Source: Leguminivora glycinivorella
Lineage: Eukaryota > Arthropoda > Insecta > Lepidoptera > Tortricidae
DNA: 64,000 bases
Direction of reading: 5' to 3'
Assembly (NCBI RefSeq): GCF_023078275.1
Contig: NC_062971.1
Coordinates: 18,724,001 to 18,788,000 of the forward strand
Position numbers and translations under genes: made by a program. The notes below the pieces were generated by a model that had not been told where the DNA came from, did no database searches, and was given only the letters and a program-made list of their open reading frames with translations. Shown here one piece after another: positions 10,243 to 21,509 of the stretch (its first letter is position 1; each line of letters starts with the position of its first letter).

Positions 10243-11900
10243 TTTGAATACGAATGTCAATGAGACCCTGTGAAGCAATTTCTCATACTTTTTAATTTTA
10301 GTTAGGTACTATGTTTAGGTACAAAAAGTAAACATTTAACATTACAACGAAGTAAGTTTGTAATTACCTTTGGTTCAGTGCCAACATAGCACAGTGACAA
10401 ACGATAGGCAGTAACAAAAGGTTAATAGGCTCGTGGACGGACTGCTTAATAGAAAGAGGCCGCACACATGCCAAAGAGGCCATGTATACATGGTAAATAC
10501 CATATTTGATCAGAAATCAGAAGCTTAGGTTATTGGCTACTTATTTAAAAATCAGTCCCAAATTATTATTTGGTTCAAATTAGTAATATAGAGCGAGAAA
10601 GATAAATAAGTAGAAACGGCAGTGATAAATGCAACAAAATCTTTTGCGTATATTTATACTAAATAACGTTTAAAACATTATTTTCACTGCAACCAGTTAA
10701 TTTTTAATAGGTAACCTTCTCACCTTCTACCTACACATGTTGCCAAAGATTGCGTGACCCTTATGTTTTATGAGTATTTAAGAAGCTTTGACCAACATTA
10801 TTACATGACATGTCCATGAAGTTTCACGATTCTAAACCCTACGCCTTTAAAAAAGAGCGTGTTCATGTTACGAAAGTCCATCAACATTACATGAGCTTCT
10901 ATGAACGTCTCGACGAGAATAAAGGTTGTAAATATGAACAACTAATTACCTTAGGCTGTAAATTATAAATTAATAAATTGGTTACCTAAGATTTCTTAAT
11001 AATTCGTAGAAATATTTAGCTATGTGTAATCTGTGTTTATCTGATATTCTTCTCAAATATATTTGTAAAAGTTGTAGTTAAGAACAAAACTTCAAAATCC
11101 ATCAAATAGTAGGTAATCTCAACTAATCCTAAGTATTTTTATTATCAATCTTTCATTGATTTAATCAAGCTCATTAATATGGGCGCTGGATACATGATTT
11201 AAACAAGAAGTTCAGGAAGAATTGCACGCAATTAGATAAGCAAGAGCAGACAACCATATTCCTATTGTCCCTTTATCTCGTGTATGCCTGGCCTGAGAGA
11301 CTGCTCAATGCCGCTGCACCGTACGATACCGCAGATACGACCTATACTTACTGCATTTATGAAACATTAATCTTATTTTGCTAGTTTGCTATTTAATATG
11401 ATATTTATGTACGATTGTGCTTACCCACAGCGCGCAGCGTACTCGAAGTTACTTAAAAACTTCCGGGATGATTTTTGTTTAGAGTAGAGAATGTAGATGA
11501 TGAAAATAGTGTACCCCATCAAAGTGAGTTGTTCTTTAGTGCACATGCAAGTTTAACTTAGAATTTTACCTAGGAATTAAAACGCTTAAAAGTTAATTAC
11601 TGACAGTTTTCTGAAGACAGTAAATCCTAAAAAAATACACTCGATTTTAGTATTCATCCATCACCATCACTTATTAAAGCGATATTACAATTAAAAAACA
11701 AAAGACAAGAAATAGATTGACAAAATTTCAAGCTTGAAAATCTTCACAAAACTGACAACGACTAACTATCACAAAAACTACTATATATCACAATATGTTT
11801 GCCAGAAAAAAATACAGGTTTGGACAGACTGACCATGAAGGAAAAAAACAAGGAAGATCCCAGAGGGGAACGGAAGGAAGGATTTAATCAGCACAGTTCC
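10243..11900. other. AT-rich stretch, nothing recognised
   Basis: No open frame, splice-site pair, repeat or RNA gene that I can support. Confidence 0.4.
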
Positions 11901-11909
11901 GTTAGGGAA

Positions 11910-12064
11910 CTAATTCATCAATTTTAACTTCTGATTAGCAGAAACGTCTGCAATCGATGCCGTTAGGCTTAGAATAAATTTAAAACTGGAAAATGTCTGC
12001 CTTGGGTCTCACCCAAGGCAGACATTTTCCACTTTTAAATTTATTCTAAGCTAATTCATCAATT
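11910..12064. mobile_element. 127-bp hairpin insert flanked by a 14-bp target duplication
   Basis: The 14-mer ctaattcatcaatt occurs at 11910-11923 and again at 12051-12064. The DNA between them (11924-12050) ends in an almost perfect hairpin: 40-base arms at 11968-12007 and 12011-12050 with one mismatch and a 3-base loop. A 14-bp duplication suits retroposition through nicked target DNA rather than most TIR transposons. The arm sequence 'aatgtctgccttgggt' reminds me of dispersed lepidopteran SINE-like repeats, so this may be a retroposed, inverted SINE fragment. Confidence 0.7.
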
Positions 12065-12099
12065 GCCCCCCTTACTGAACTAAGAGATTCATCCATTTG

Positions 12100-12230
12100 G
12101 CCACCTTGGGCGCATGCGTACGGCGGCCGGCGCAAACACAGGCGCTCACGCATCAGCATTAGCATAACTAAATGCGCGCACACACCGCGCCTTGTGCGCG
12201 GCAATAACGCGCGATTATTGCGAGACATTT
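12100..12230. promoter_or_regulatory. CpG-rich patch, possible regulatory island
   Basis: GC and CpG content rise sharply here ('gcggccggcgc', repeated 'gcgcgc') in an AT-rich background. A 95-codon minus-strand frame (12046-12333) crosses it but starts inside the hairpin insert and shows no family features. A role as promoter or enhancer is possible but not shown. Confidence 0.2.
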
Positions 12231-12522
12231 GAGACACAATGAATGCTTTAGCTTTTCTTATCTTTCTATTGGCTACATATATTATATCGTAAATAGAGAT
12301 GTCAATCGCAATGAGAAACTCAACAGTGATCACTGATCAGTTCTCGGCCAGGCCGATGTCGAACTCGAAAACATCTTTGGATTACTGGTCCAATCCAATG
12401 TGTTACCAATTCCACAAATTCAACAAGCTTTTTAAAACTAAATAAATACTATCCCTTAAATGCATGACCGCCAAGATTTATTCAAGTTTGAATTTTGACA
12501 TGCTACATCAATAGAGTCAAAA

Positions 12523-12670
12523 CAAGCGCGGATCCAGCTTCGTGCCCAGGGGGGGTCACGTGGTAAAGGTCCGGGGCCCCAGGGGGAGGTCACTTGGTCT
12601 ATTTGTATGGCCAACTTAGGCTCCAGGGGGGGGTCATGACCCCCATGATCCCCCCCTGGATCCGCGCATG
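12523..12670. mobile_element. hAT-like MITE (148 bp) with 8-bp target duplication
   Basis: The termini are CAAGCGCGGATCCAG and, reverse complemented, CATGCGCGGATCCAG. The flanking 8-mer AGTCAAAA is present on both sides (12515-12522, 12671-12678). An 8-bp duplication with CA-starting TIRs fits the hAT superfamily. The interior is runs of G and C around 'gggggggtcatgaccccc', itself partly palindromic. Confidence 0.75.
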
Positions 12671-12679
12671 AGTCAAAAA

Positions 12680-14765
12680 TGCATGATATTGATGCATATA
12701 TACATCACTATGCATTTAAGGGTTAAAATATCGTTCTTACACTACTACTACTAATTTTAACTAGGTACATAGGTAGTTATAGTTTTCGACTATCCGCTTC
12801 ACAAACGAGTGCACTAGTGTCAATGTCATGTCGATTAAGTGTGGGATTGTCCTCAATCAATTATTTATGAAGAACTTGCAACAACAAATTCAAAGTGCTA
12901 ATGAACCTGTATTTAAATAGATTAAGAAATTGCGCAATACAATTTTTTTCTTACCATAACTTGAAATAAGGACGACGCATTCCATAAAAAAATCTTTTTG
13001 ACGCTACACACAATTTCGTACCTGAAACAAAAAGGTTTTTATTAATAAATAGCATAAAACGTTTGAGGTTTTTTTTCTAAAAAAAAAATTAAATTGAACA
13101 GCAATTCTCATTACATGAACCTATACATATAGGAGTGTCTTCTGCCCGCTAAATTAAAGGTTCCTTCAGGATACCTTAAGATGCAGAAATGAAGTCGGAT
13201 GTTGAAATTACAAACGAGAGGCATCTGCAATTCATATCTGCGCTAATTAATCTTGTGGCGAGCCCGCCTTTGTTCTGTGTCAGCTTTGATTCGTTTGTTA
13301 AGAGAACGGAGCGATTTGCTGAAACATACTTTACAACTGGTAATGAACTAATCGTACCGGTCAGAAGCCTGAAACTAAACCTGGAGTAAGTTTTAAATAA
13401 ACAGGGTTTTCACTTAAAGAAAAGAACTAGAATGAAAAAACGCTACAGGTTGGACTATGAATCTCACATGCTGGATATTAAAAGGCCTCGCAGCTAATTT
13501 ATATATAAGCCTCGTGGTTATATATTAACGAAAAAATCGTGGATCTACGAAATGGCTTCAACAATTTCTGTAAAATTTGCTATTAGGTACAGGCTTCTCA
13601 CACCGAAAAATCGATGTAGGTATCTTGTTCCTAGGAAAACATGAATTTTTGTGTTTAAATGTGTGTGTTCCGAATAAGACTAAGTCTTCTAAATATTCTA
13701 TTGTAAATTAAGAATTGTTTGAAAAATGTTTTAAGTCTGCAGCTTATGGCACAAGCAAATCCATCTGCAAATCAAATCGACGACCACGCACGGGCGCGGG
13801 GCGGCGCGCCGGATGTCAAACCTAAGTGTTTTACCATTTATTTTCATACAAACAATTATTTCTATTTCGAGCTTGCTCCTGTTTATTTATGAACGTTTTA
13901 ATTACCTGGTACTACAGGGTAAAATTAATTTTTGAACATTTGACCGAACAATAAAACACGATAAATAGTTTTTTTTTTGTATAAAAGCTAGAGAAGGATA
14001 TAGCAAGTGTTATTTGAAAAGCTGTTAATAACTACATGTTAATTGTAAGATTGTAACGTTGAAACTGCAATTCATGTTAAAACACATGTTAATTAAGCGC
14101 AGATGAGTTAAAAAAATGTCATAACAACAATCATTAAATAATAGTCTATTGGAACGGAGAGCTGTCTCACAAAATATAGGATGCACTGAGCATTATCATT
14201 ACGTACGTACTGAGAAATATTTCGTTTGTAACTAAATCATTGTCAGAAGCAGACAATGGCTTTCAGATTTTAGGCATGTCACGTCTCAAAGGCTAAAATC
14301 CCATTTATTTTTAAACCATTAGTCCATAATCGCATCGCTAAGGTCCCTCAAATAACAAGTACTAAATCCCATCATATTGTATATAGGTACCTACATAATT
14401 AATATAATTGTAAGAGGTGGTATGTGTAATATTATTAAACTTTTCCGATCACTGCTTTAACAATGTTTTCGTTTGAAATAATGTCACTTTTGACACTGAC
14501 AGAACTGTAAACCGACTTCAAAAAAAGGAGGAAGTTCTCAATTCGACTGAATATATTTTTTTTAGAACTTATTATTGACGTATATTAATCAAAGCCTTAC
14601 TCAGACAATACTGTTATAATTTATAGTAAATTTGGTTCAGATTTTCGACACATTAAAAAAATGGCTTTTTTTCTTAGGTAGCTTAAGTAGCTTTATTTTT
14701 TACTTTTCTAATTTCACTTATCAAAAAGCATCCCATTTGAATTATTGTCATCGCCTGTTCATTTC
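12680..14765. other. No gene recognised; CpG patch at 13765-13815
   Basis: The 66-codon plus-strand frame at 13189-13389 has no recognisable domain, no start context and no splice sites I trust. A short GC-rich cluster at 13765-13815 contains 'ggcgcggggcggcgcgccgg'. The rest is AT-rich with homopolymer runs. Confidence 0.35.
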
Positions 14766-14769
14766 CCTA

Positions 14770-15325
14770 TAACACTCACATCCAGTAGTCACGTAACGGT
14801 CGAACATCTAAATACTTTTTAGGATCCTATGCATTAAGTAGTTTCAAATGCTAATGCCAAATTTTGGGATTACTTGTCAAAGCGGACCCCAGGCTCCCAT
14901 GAGCCGTGGCTAATGCCGAGACAACGCGGCTAATGCCTAAACAACGCAAGGAGGATGATGATGCATTAAGTAGGTACCTAGTTTCACCAAAGGTCTATTC
15001 TTCCCCCCACGTGTGCCTCGATAATGGCAATTCACAGAATTAAGATCACGTCACAGTCGAACATCTACATACCTTACTTTTTAATATCCTTTGCATTATG
15101 TAGCTTTACGAAAGTTCTGATGCAATTATTCCCCCCACGTGTGTCTATGGTTGCAAGTCGCAAGATTGGGATTGTCACATAACTGCAATAAATCTACATA
15201 CTTTTTAGGATCCATTACATTACGTAGCTTCACCAAAGGTCTGCAATTATTCCTCTACGTGTGTCTATGGATGCCTCTATGGTTGCAAGTCGCAGCATTA
15301 GGATTAATGGCAGCCGTAGTGGAAT
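14770..15325. repeat. Diverged tandem repeat, period about 110-150 bp, about four copies
   Basis: Shared blocks recur in order: 'gtcgaacatctacatac', 'cttttta(gg)atcc', 'tgcattaagtag', 'cttcaccaaaggtct', 'ccccccacgtgtgtctatgg' and 'ttgcaagtcgcaa'. The copies begin near 14795, 15055, 15175 and 15245 and differ by indels. The first is interrupted by the retroposed tail at 14842-14960. Confidence 0.65.
14842..14960 (+). mobile_element. 5'-truncated LINE 3' end (RTE-like) with 13-bp target duplication
   Basis: The sequence 'aagcggaccccaggctccca', followed by 'tgagccgtggc' and ending 'caaggaggatgatg', is one I recognise as the 3' end of a common lepidopteran retroelement with a GATGATG tail. The 13-mer ATGCATTAAGTAG flanks it at 14829-14841 and 14961-14973. 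A short internal duplication of 'ggctaatgcc...acaacgc' is present. Confidence 0.7.
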
Positions 15326-15329
15326 CAAC

Positions 15330-15930
15330 GCTCACGCGCACCTTGTTACGGGCCGACCAATAACGACGCGTCACGAAGCGTAATAACAATAATATCCATA
15401 TTTCCTAGCAAATAAGGGAATAATGCGCGGTGAGAAGCGAATTAGGATAGGGCTACGAAACTCGAGGACGCGGGCTCTACATGGCGGATTTGGCGTTATG
15501 GCACTTGTACTAATATGTATTCTGTGCTCATGGGAAATCTTGGTGTGTCATATTAGGTTGAAACAAAACTGTAATCAATACACCATTTATGTTACATTAC
15601 AATAAATTATTGTTTCTTACGTCCTGTCATGTGGTAATGATAAACATCATTAAACGCGTACATATCTACTGGCAGACATTTCTAAAAGCATTACACGTTA
15701 TTTCTACGTATTAGAATTTTATTATACAATAGAATTTAAATAAATTAAGATAAGTGTAATGTAATATGCTAGAATAATTTCGTTATGTGGAAAACCTACA
15801 AGGTTATCTACAATAAGCAAATTTAATTGGACGTTACAATACCCATGATCATAAGTAAGTAAAACAATACCAATAAATAAGTAAATCTCGATTTCAAATC
15901 CCGTACAAATCCTGTGCTAATCCGCTATTT
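15330..15930. other. No gene recognised
   Basis: A 60-codon plus-strand frame at 15423-15605 starts in a locally GC-richer patch and has a hydrophobic stretch in its middle, but nothing else supports it. The remainder is AT-rich. Confidence 0.3.
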
Positions 15931-16110
15931 TCCTGGCCCCCCACCTAAACTTTGTCGGTGCGGTGCGATTATCATACAATGCCCACTTGCGATGCGGCCG
16001 CGTTGACAGATACGCGTTTCCTGTAACCGAAATGGGCGCCGCCATTTTGTTTAACGCTTGCGCGAAATGGCGGACGTGCACTCGGACCGTTATTGGTAAC
16101 TTTAATTAAA
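15930..16110. promoter_or_regulatory. CpG-rich patch with two opposed YY1/Pho-like sites
   Basis: GCCGCCATTTTG at 16039-16050 and AAATGGCGG at 16065-16073 match the YY1/Pleiohomeotic core and its inverse, within a NotI-type CpG cluster ('gcggccgcg'). Such pairs occur at insect promoters and Polycomb response elements. A 102-codon minus-strand frame (15972-16280) overlaps but has no recognisable features. Confidence 0.3.
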
Positions 16111-19100
16111 TTAAGCGGAATATTGTTAACTAATTCTCTAGGTTTAATGAAGAGCGGGATTGTTGACATTGTTGTTTTAGGCTGAGAATTGTCATTTGTC
16201 GTCAACCGGGATAGGATACTCATTGAAACTGCAACGCCCTGTAATTTTACACACATTATTGTGGAACAAAAGCTTATCATTTGGTTAACAGTATTTTTTT
16301 AAATATTATTTGTAATAAATTAACACAAAAAATGTTTCGTTATGTTTCACCTAAAAAGGGTTTGCAATGTTACGCAATCATAATTAGTTTTGTTCTGAAA
16401 TTTATTCAAATTTAGTAGTTTTTCTTTTCAATTTTATTTAATCAATATGTTACTAACCCACCCCGTATATAAGAATTATTGCAAAAGTTAGGTTATACTG
16501 ATCGTGTTCTACGAGTACGGCAGGTGTGAAGCGGCGCGCATCCTAGTGCATGTTGAAATTACCCTCACGCCGTATCGTACGAGATAATTTAGTACGTGAT
16601 GCGACTCGCGTGACCACCGGTTACGTCATGTGATACCATTATAATAATGTGACATTAATAGTCCTTATCCTGTTCCGATAGAGTTCAGATTTCATAAGCC
16701 AGGTGCTTTTATTCATGGAAATTTACTAGCAAATCAGCTAAAATTTGGAATTACTGAGCTTTGTCATAAAGCTTACAATTTCAGTATAATTCAGACTATT
16801 TCATCAGAATGCAATAATTTAAAGCTATTTAACTAAGCCTAAACATAATCCATTAACAATTAGCCGAGTAATGATCCCAAGATAAAACGTGAACTAACTT
16901 AATTATTATATTAATTAGATGAAATTTTTACGCTGTTGGCGACCAACCTGAAAAGACCCAGCATTTAATAACTGACAACAGCGGATGATAAGCTGCAGGA
17001 GTATTATTAAGTACATAAAAATAGTGTCTTCTCAACGACGACCAAATGCATAGAAGTTAGATACATGCTTAGCAGCTGAATAAGCATACTCAAGAGCTTT
17101 AAAACTTCCTTTCTCAAATTGATGTTCGCATTGTTGCGCTTACGTGCGCTTCGCTTTTATTATGAAAATTATGGTCTGTATAATATAAATATGGCCAATT
17201 GTAAACCCTAGTCAGCCGTAAAGCTCATTCAATACAAATATATTTTATTGTCCAACATACTGAGGGAAACAATGCACAGAAGGAATATTAGAAATGTAAT
17301 AACTTAGTGAACTACATGCGGTCTAATCGCTGCTGATATTCAATACCCTGTGTAGGTATTTACGGCGGGTTATTACCATATGAGCTCTTACGGGAACTAA
17401 AAAAAAAACTATGTTATATTATTTGCCTTTCGCGTCGAATGATGTCCATATACCCTTCAAATCATTTTTAAAATCTAACAACAACAACTTTCACGTAAAA
17501 TTTAATATGTGATTCCGTGTTTAATTATTTTTGACAACATGTATCATCCTGATCAAGGCAAATGCACAAAGTATTAGCTAATTTTCTACCAGAATAGTAC
17601 TTGAACCACATCCTTGAACCCTTCTGAGTCAAAAATCCGATAAACATCACCATTATAACCAAATTATCCCAATGTAATCCCCAAAATTACAAGTGCATCG
17701 AACCGTTCCAGCAAGAAAAACCAAACCACACTACGTTTTAGTATCATTTCAAAACCATAATGCTTTTTTACGCAAAAAGGAGGTGGGAAAAACTCACAGA
17801 GTTAATACCACTGAAATTACACCGGATGTAAAAAGTAATACAGAACCACCAAAGTTGACCGCTTATACCTACTCAAATGAAATCACATCGAGCAAGTGTT
17901 TAAAAATCCATTTGTTTTCCAAATGTGAGTCATTGCAAAGTTTTATTGAGATTTTCTTTTCGCTACAGATTTGAAGCTATGTCAAAATAGATACGACAAG
18001 GTATATGCTACCTAGAGACTTAAGGTCCCAAAATTTTTAGATAGTGGGTACCTCTGCCTACTGAATAGCATTGTCAATGTAAAACTCTGGCTTAAATGAT
18101 GCTCTTTCTGCCGAGGTTTTTATGCAGGACAGAAAGTAAAAATAGTTAGTAAAGAGTACCTTCTTAGCGCAGACGCCTACAGGTTAAGGCACCTAATCGT
18201 TTACTATCGAGCAGTTAGTGCGGGTAGTGTGGTGGTGTGGCATCGATGACTTGTAATATACAGGTGCAGCATTTATACCTCCATCTAAATCGCTTATTTT
18301 TTTATCGAGTGAAATGGCTTTCGCACGCACCTGAATCGTAAAATCGTATTTCGTTTGATGATACCAAAGCTTTATTCGCCACTTATAATATCGTTAAAAT
18401 GCAATGTCTTGCTTTAAACACGGAACGGAACAAGCAAGCGAGCTTTTTGCGGTAAGCTTTTCGGTTTTTTAATGCGATGTAGGAGGCCAAAAAAGGAAAT
18501 TTTATGTAGGAGGTTCGGTACGTGTAAATTACGAGTACATTCAATAAGTAACAATCGGATTTTCGTAAGCATATAATCGTACCTCAAGTATTACTCAAAA
18601 TGTACTTAAAATGTACACGAAGTTTAGGTGTGGTTTCTAAATTGTCAATAAGTATTTGGTTATAATGCTAAGAGGGGTATTAGAATGTTCATAACTAATA
18701 TGGCTGTCTCTTCTTGCAATCTGAAGGTGAGCGCGAAATACCTGAAGACCTACATATTCGCGCTTTCGAGGGACAGACATCATCTAAATCCCCTCAAAAG
18801 TCGTGACTCATCCAAAATCATTGCCCTCAAACTGACTTTAATATTCGTTACGTGCTTACATTACTAGATTCATAAATACAACGGGATCCTGGGAACACGG
18901 ATCGTGACATTGGATGGACGGTACCGTGGATAACGTATGGATGTCCCGATGTATGAGAGCAGGAGGTCATGTATGATATTCTACAATAATATTTAGTCGG
19001 TGCTATCTAACATATTGTGGGATTTGCGGTATCTATGAACGCAGTGGCCGCAAACGGCAAACAATCACGGTTCCGCAAGACGGTAAACTATGACCAAGCT

Positions 19101-19280
19101 CACTTGGCATAAACATAGCAGGAGGAACGTATAGAGAAACCCCCCTCCCCTCATAAGCTATTACTTTAGTAATCAATTTATTTAGAAATAACAATTTTTC
19201 TTCCAGGACAAAACCCAGAACTGGTTAAAAACTGTCTTTAATTTTTATAGTCCGATTTGATTACGCCTATTTAAAATGCA
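16110..19280. other. No gene recognised
   Basis: AT-rich with isolated CpG clusters (16510-16640). The open frames at 17693-17974 and 18685-18867 show no domain or splice context I can defend. Confidence 0.35.
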
Positions 19281-19284
19281 TAAT

Positions 19285-19530
19285 AGGTGCCGTGTGGTGA
19301 CGAGTTAAGAATTTCACCACCCCCTTTCTTCCCGTGGGTGTCGTAGAAGTCGACTGTGGGATAGGGGTTAAATTGTGGCGTAGGCGAGAGGCTGGCAACC
19401 TGTCACTGCAATGTCACAATTTTCGTTTTCTTCCAACCCCTTTTTGCCAAGAGTGGCACTGAAACTTGAGTAGTTCATGTGCTCTGCCTACCCCTTTATG
19501 GGATACAGGCGTGATTGTATGTATGTATAA
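19285..19530 (+). mobile_element. LINE 3'-end fragment with (TATG)n tail
   Basis: The blocks 'gccgtgtggtgacg', 'cttcccgtgggtgtcgtaga', 'gctggcaacctgtcact' and 'acccctttatgggatacagg', followed by 'gtatgtatgta', are in the order I remember for a very common lepidopteran dispersed repeat. The tetranucleotide tail indicates a retroposed 3' end. It is diverged, so the copy is old. Confidence 0.6.
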
Positions 19531-19534
19531 TAGT

Positions 19535-21385
19535 TATATCTATGCATGTACTATGAGAAAAACATCGATAATAGTTCTTATCGATATACATAGGAAATTA
19601 GGAACTCTATAACCATTAAATTTCCCTCCCTAGGAACCGACGTCTGTTTATGATATTGATATATAATATGTATTTACAAGTAACACAAGTGGGGTGATGA
19701 ATTTACGCATTTCATACATCGTTCCGATTTACTGTCCGCCGTTACTCGCATCCATCCACTTTCGCTAAGCATTAAAGGCATAAAGCAGCTAGAACAAGCA
19801 ACTAACAGTTTCCCCCGTAAACTGGACAGGTATGAAAGTGCGTAAATAATTACCCACCACTGAACATGCTTGGGGCATTTAATATTTCAAAATAAGGCCA
19901 TAGCACTCGCCGGCGTCGGCTCATAACCATTCGGTATGCTAGCTCTAACATTTTACCAATAATATACTAGCGTTTGTTGTAACGTGTCTCTAGAAGGGCT
20001 TATTCATAGTCTTCACATCAAAAAGCTTAAAGAAAACATAAAATGTAATAATTTTATAATTTCCTAAAGAAAAAAAGGAAAGAAGTTAAGTAGGTTACAT
20101 GTAGTAAGTATAGTTGTGTTTTTTTTGTCTGATCTAATTTCTACAAATCTAAATAGAATAGGAGAAACACATATGGCTCATGTAATGTTTCATGTTAGAC
20201 CAGGCCTGGTCCAGCCGGAACTTCCAATACTTCGTTTTCTACACTAAGCATTGCGCGTGGATCATTCCTAATGGTAGTGATGTATCAACTGCCATTATAA
20301 GTAATTAAAATGGTGATAATTTTATCCAATTTTATTGAGTTACGCAAAGCCGTTCAGTCCCGGCATGCAATGTGCAGTGTGTACGGGCAGCTATACGAAG
20401 TTTTCAATGTAGCATTTTCCGCGCAATATATCTCTGCGCGAAGACAGATCTCACCGTGCACTGGAATCACGACTTTTTGAACACTAATGTTATATTTGTT
20501 ACGATATTTTTGATAACAACGTAAATTGAATATAACATACTTATATTACGACACGTCATTTGTCTTCTTTTAAATGAATTGTAAGTAACAGTGAATTTTT
20601 TACTACTAAGCTGTTACAGTATATTATTAGAAAAGTGCGTATGGTAGTAAGAAAGTAAATACAACTACTTATTAACGACTTTTTGAATCGTGTAGGTACT
20701 TACATAGTTTATCAATGTAAGTCTATACTCACATAGTTAGGTACTCGACCCAGATAGATAACAATACTAAACTTTGGTACTTTGAAATTTGACCGCTCTC
20801 GCAAGTCTCTCTTTAGCTAAAACTCAAACCTAGCGTAAACTACGAAGTTGACAGAGATATTAAGTTATAAGAACATTTAATATTTTCCCAGATACGTCAA
20901 AAAGGTCCGCAAACGAGCAATATGGATTATTTAGCAAATTCTCACGATCGTGCACCGCCATGATTGATTAATAGGTCCGTGACACGGCCCGCACCGGCTC
21001 ATTGCCTGCACAATTATAATTACTGGCCGATCAAAAATGTTGCCAGCCTCTGACGGGCGGTAACAATAAGCCAGTGTTGCCTAAATGCTTTCGTTTACAT
21101 GAAAACAAGAAACACTGTTGCACAATGCCCTCTAGCAGGCCTACGTCACTCGCTCGCGGTCGCGCGTTAAGTACCTACCTACAGGCTACCCGTTCAGTCG
21201 AATGAACAAGTGGTCGAGGGTCGCCATGCGTTCGCTTGTGTAGTCGCGTGGCTCGTACCTACTATTCTTCTGAATTTTATGTAGGAGTATTTTAGTATTA
21301 GTTAAATAAAGCGTAGGTATTTGTCGTTTTGCGGGCAAGTGAAGGATCTGGGTGGCTAAATGGATCTGTCACGAAACGCTTACCT
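19535..21385. other. No gene recognised
   Basis: AT-rich sequence with small CpG clusters at 20940-21060 and 21130-21260. No supported coding, RNA or repeat feature. Confidence 0.35.
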
Positions 21386-21392
21386 AAGTAAT

Positions 21393-21505
21393 ATCTATCT
21401 CTATCGCGCTTGCGTATTGGCGCGACAGAGCCAGCGGCGTATCGCTTTCGTTTGGCGTCGGAGAAATGCCATTCGGCTACGGGGCCTGTTACGTTACCTA
21501 GTAAT
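21393..21505. repeat. Dispersed lepidopteran repeat fragment
   Basis: The string 'cgcgacagagccagcggcgt', followed by 'cgctttcgtttggcgtcgg', is one I recall from many lepidopteran intergenic sequences. It is GC-richer than its surroundings and has no open frame of its own family. The class of element is not known to me. Confidence 0.4.
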
Positions 21506-21509
21506 TTAT

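Noticed and set aside
11968..12050. microRNA precursor
   Set aside because: The stem is almost perfect with a 3-base loop. Real precursors have larger loops and bulges, and the 14-bp direct repeats point to an insertion.
12046..12333. 95-codon minus-strand gene
   Set aside because: Open only because of the CpG-rich patch; it ends within the hairpin insert and has no domain.
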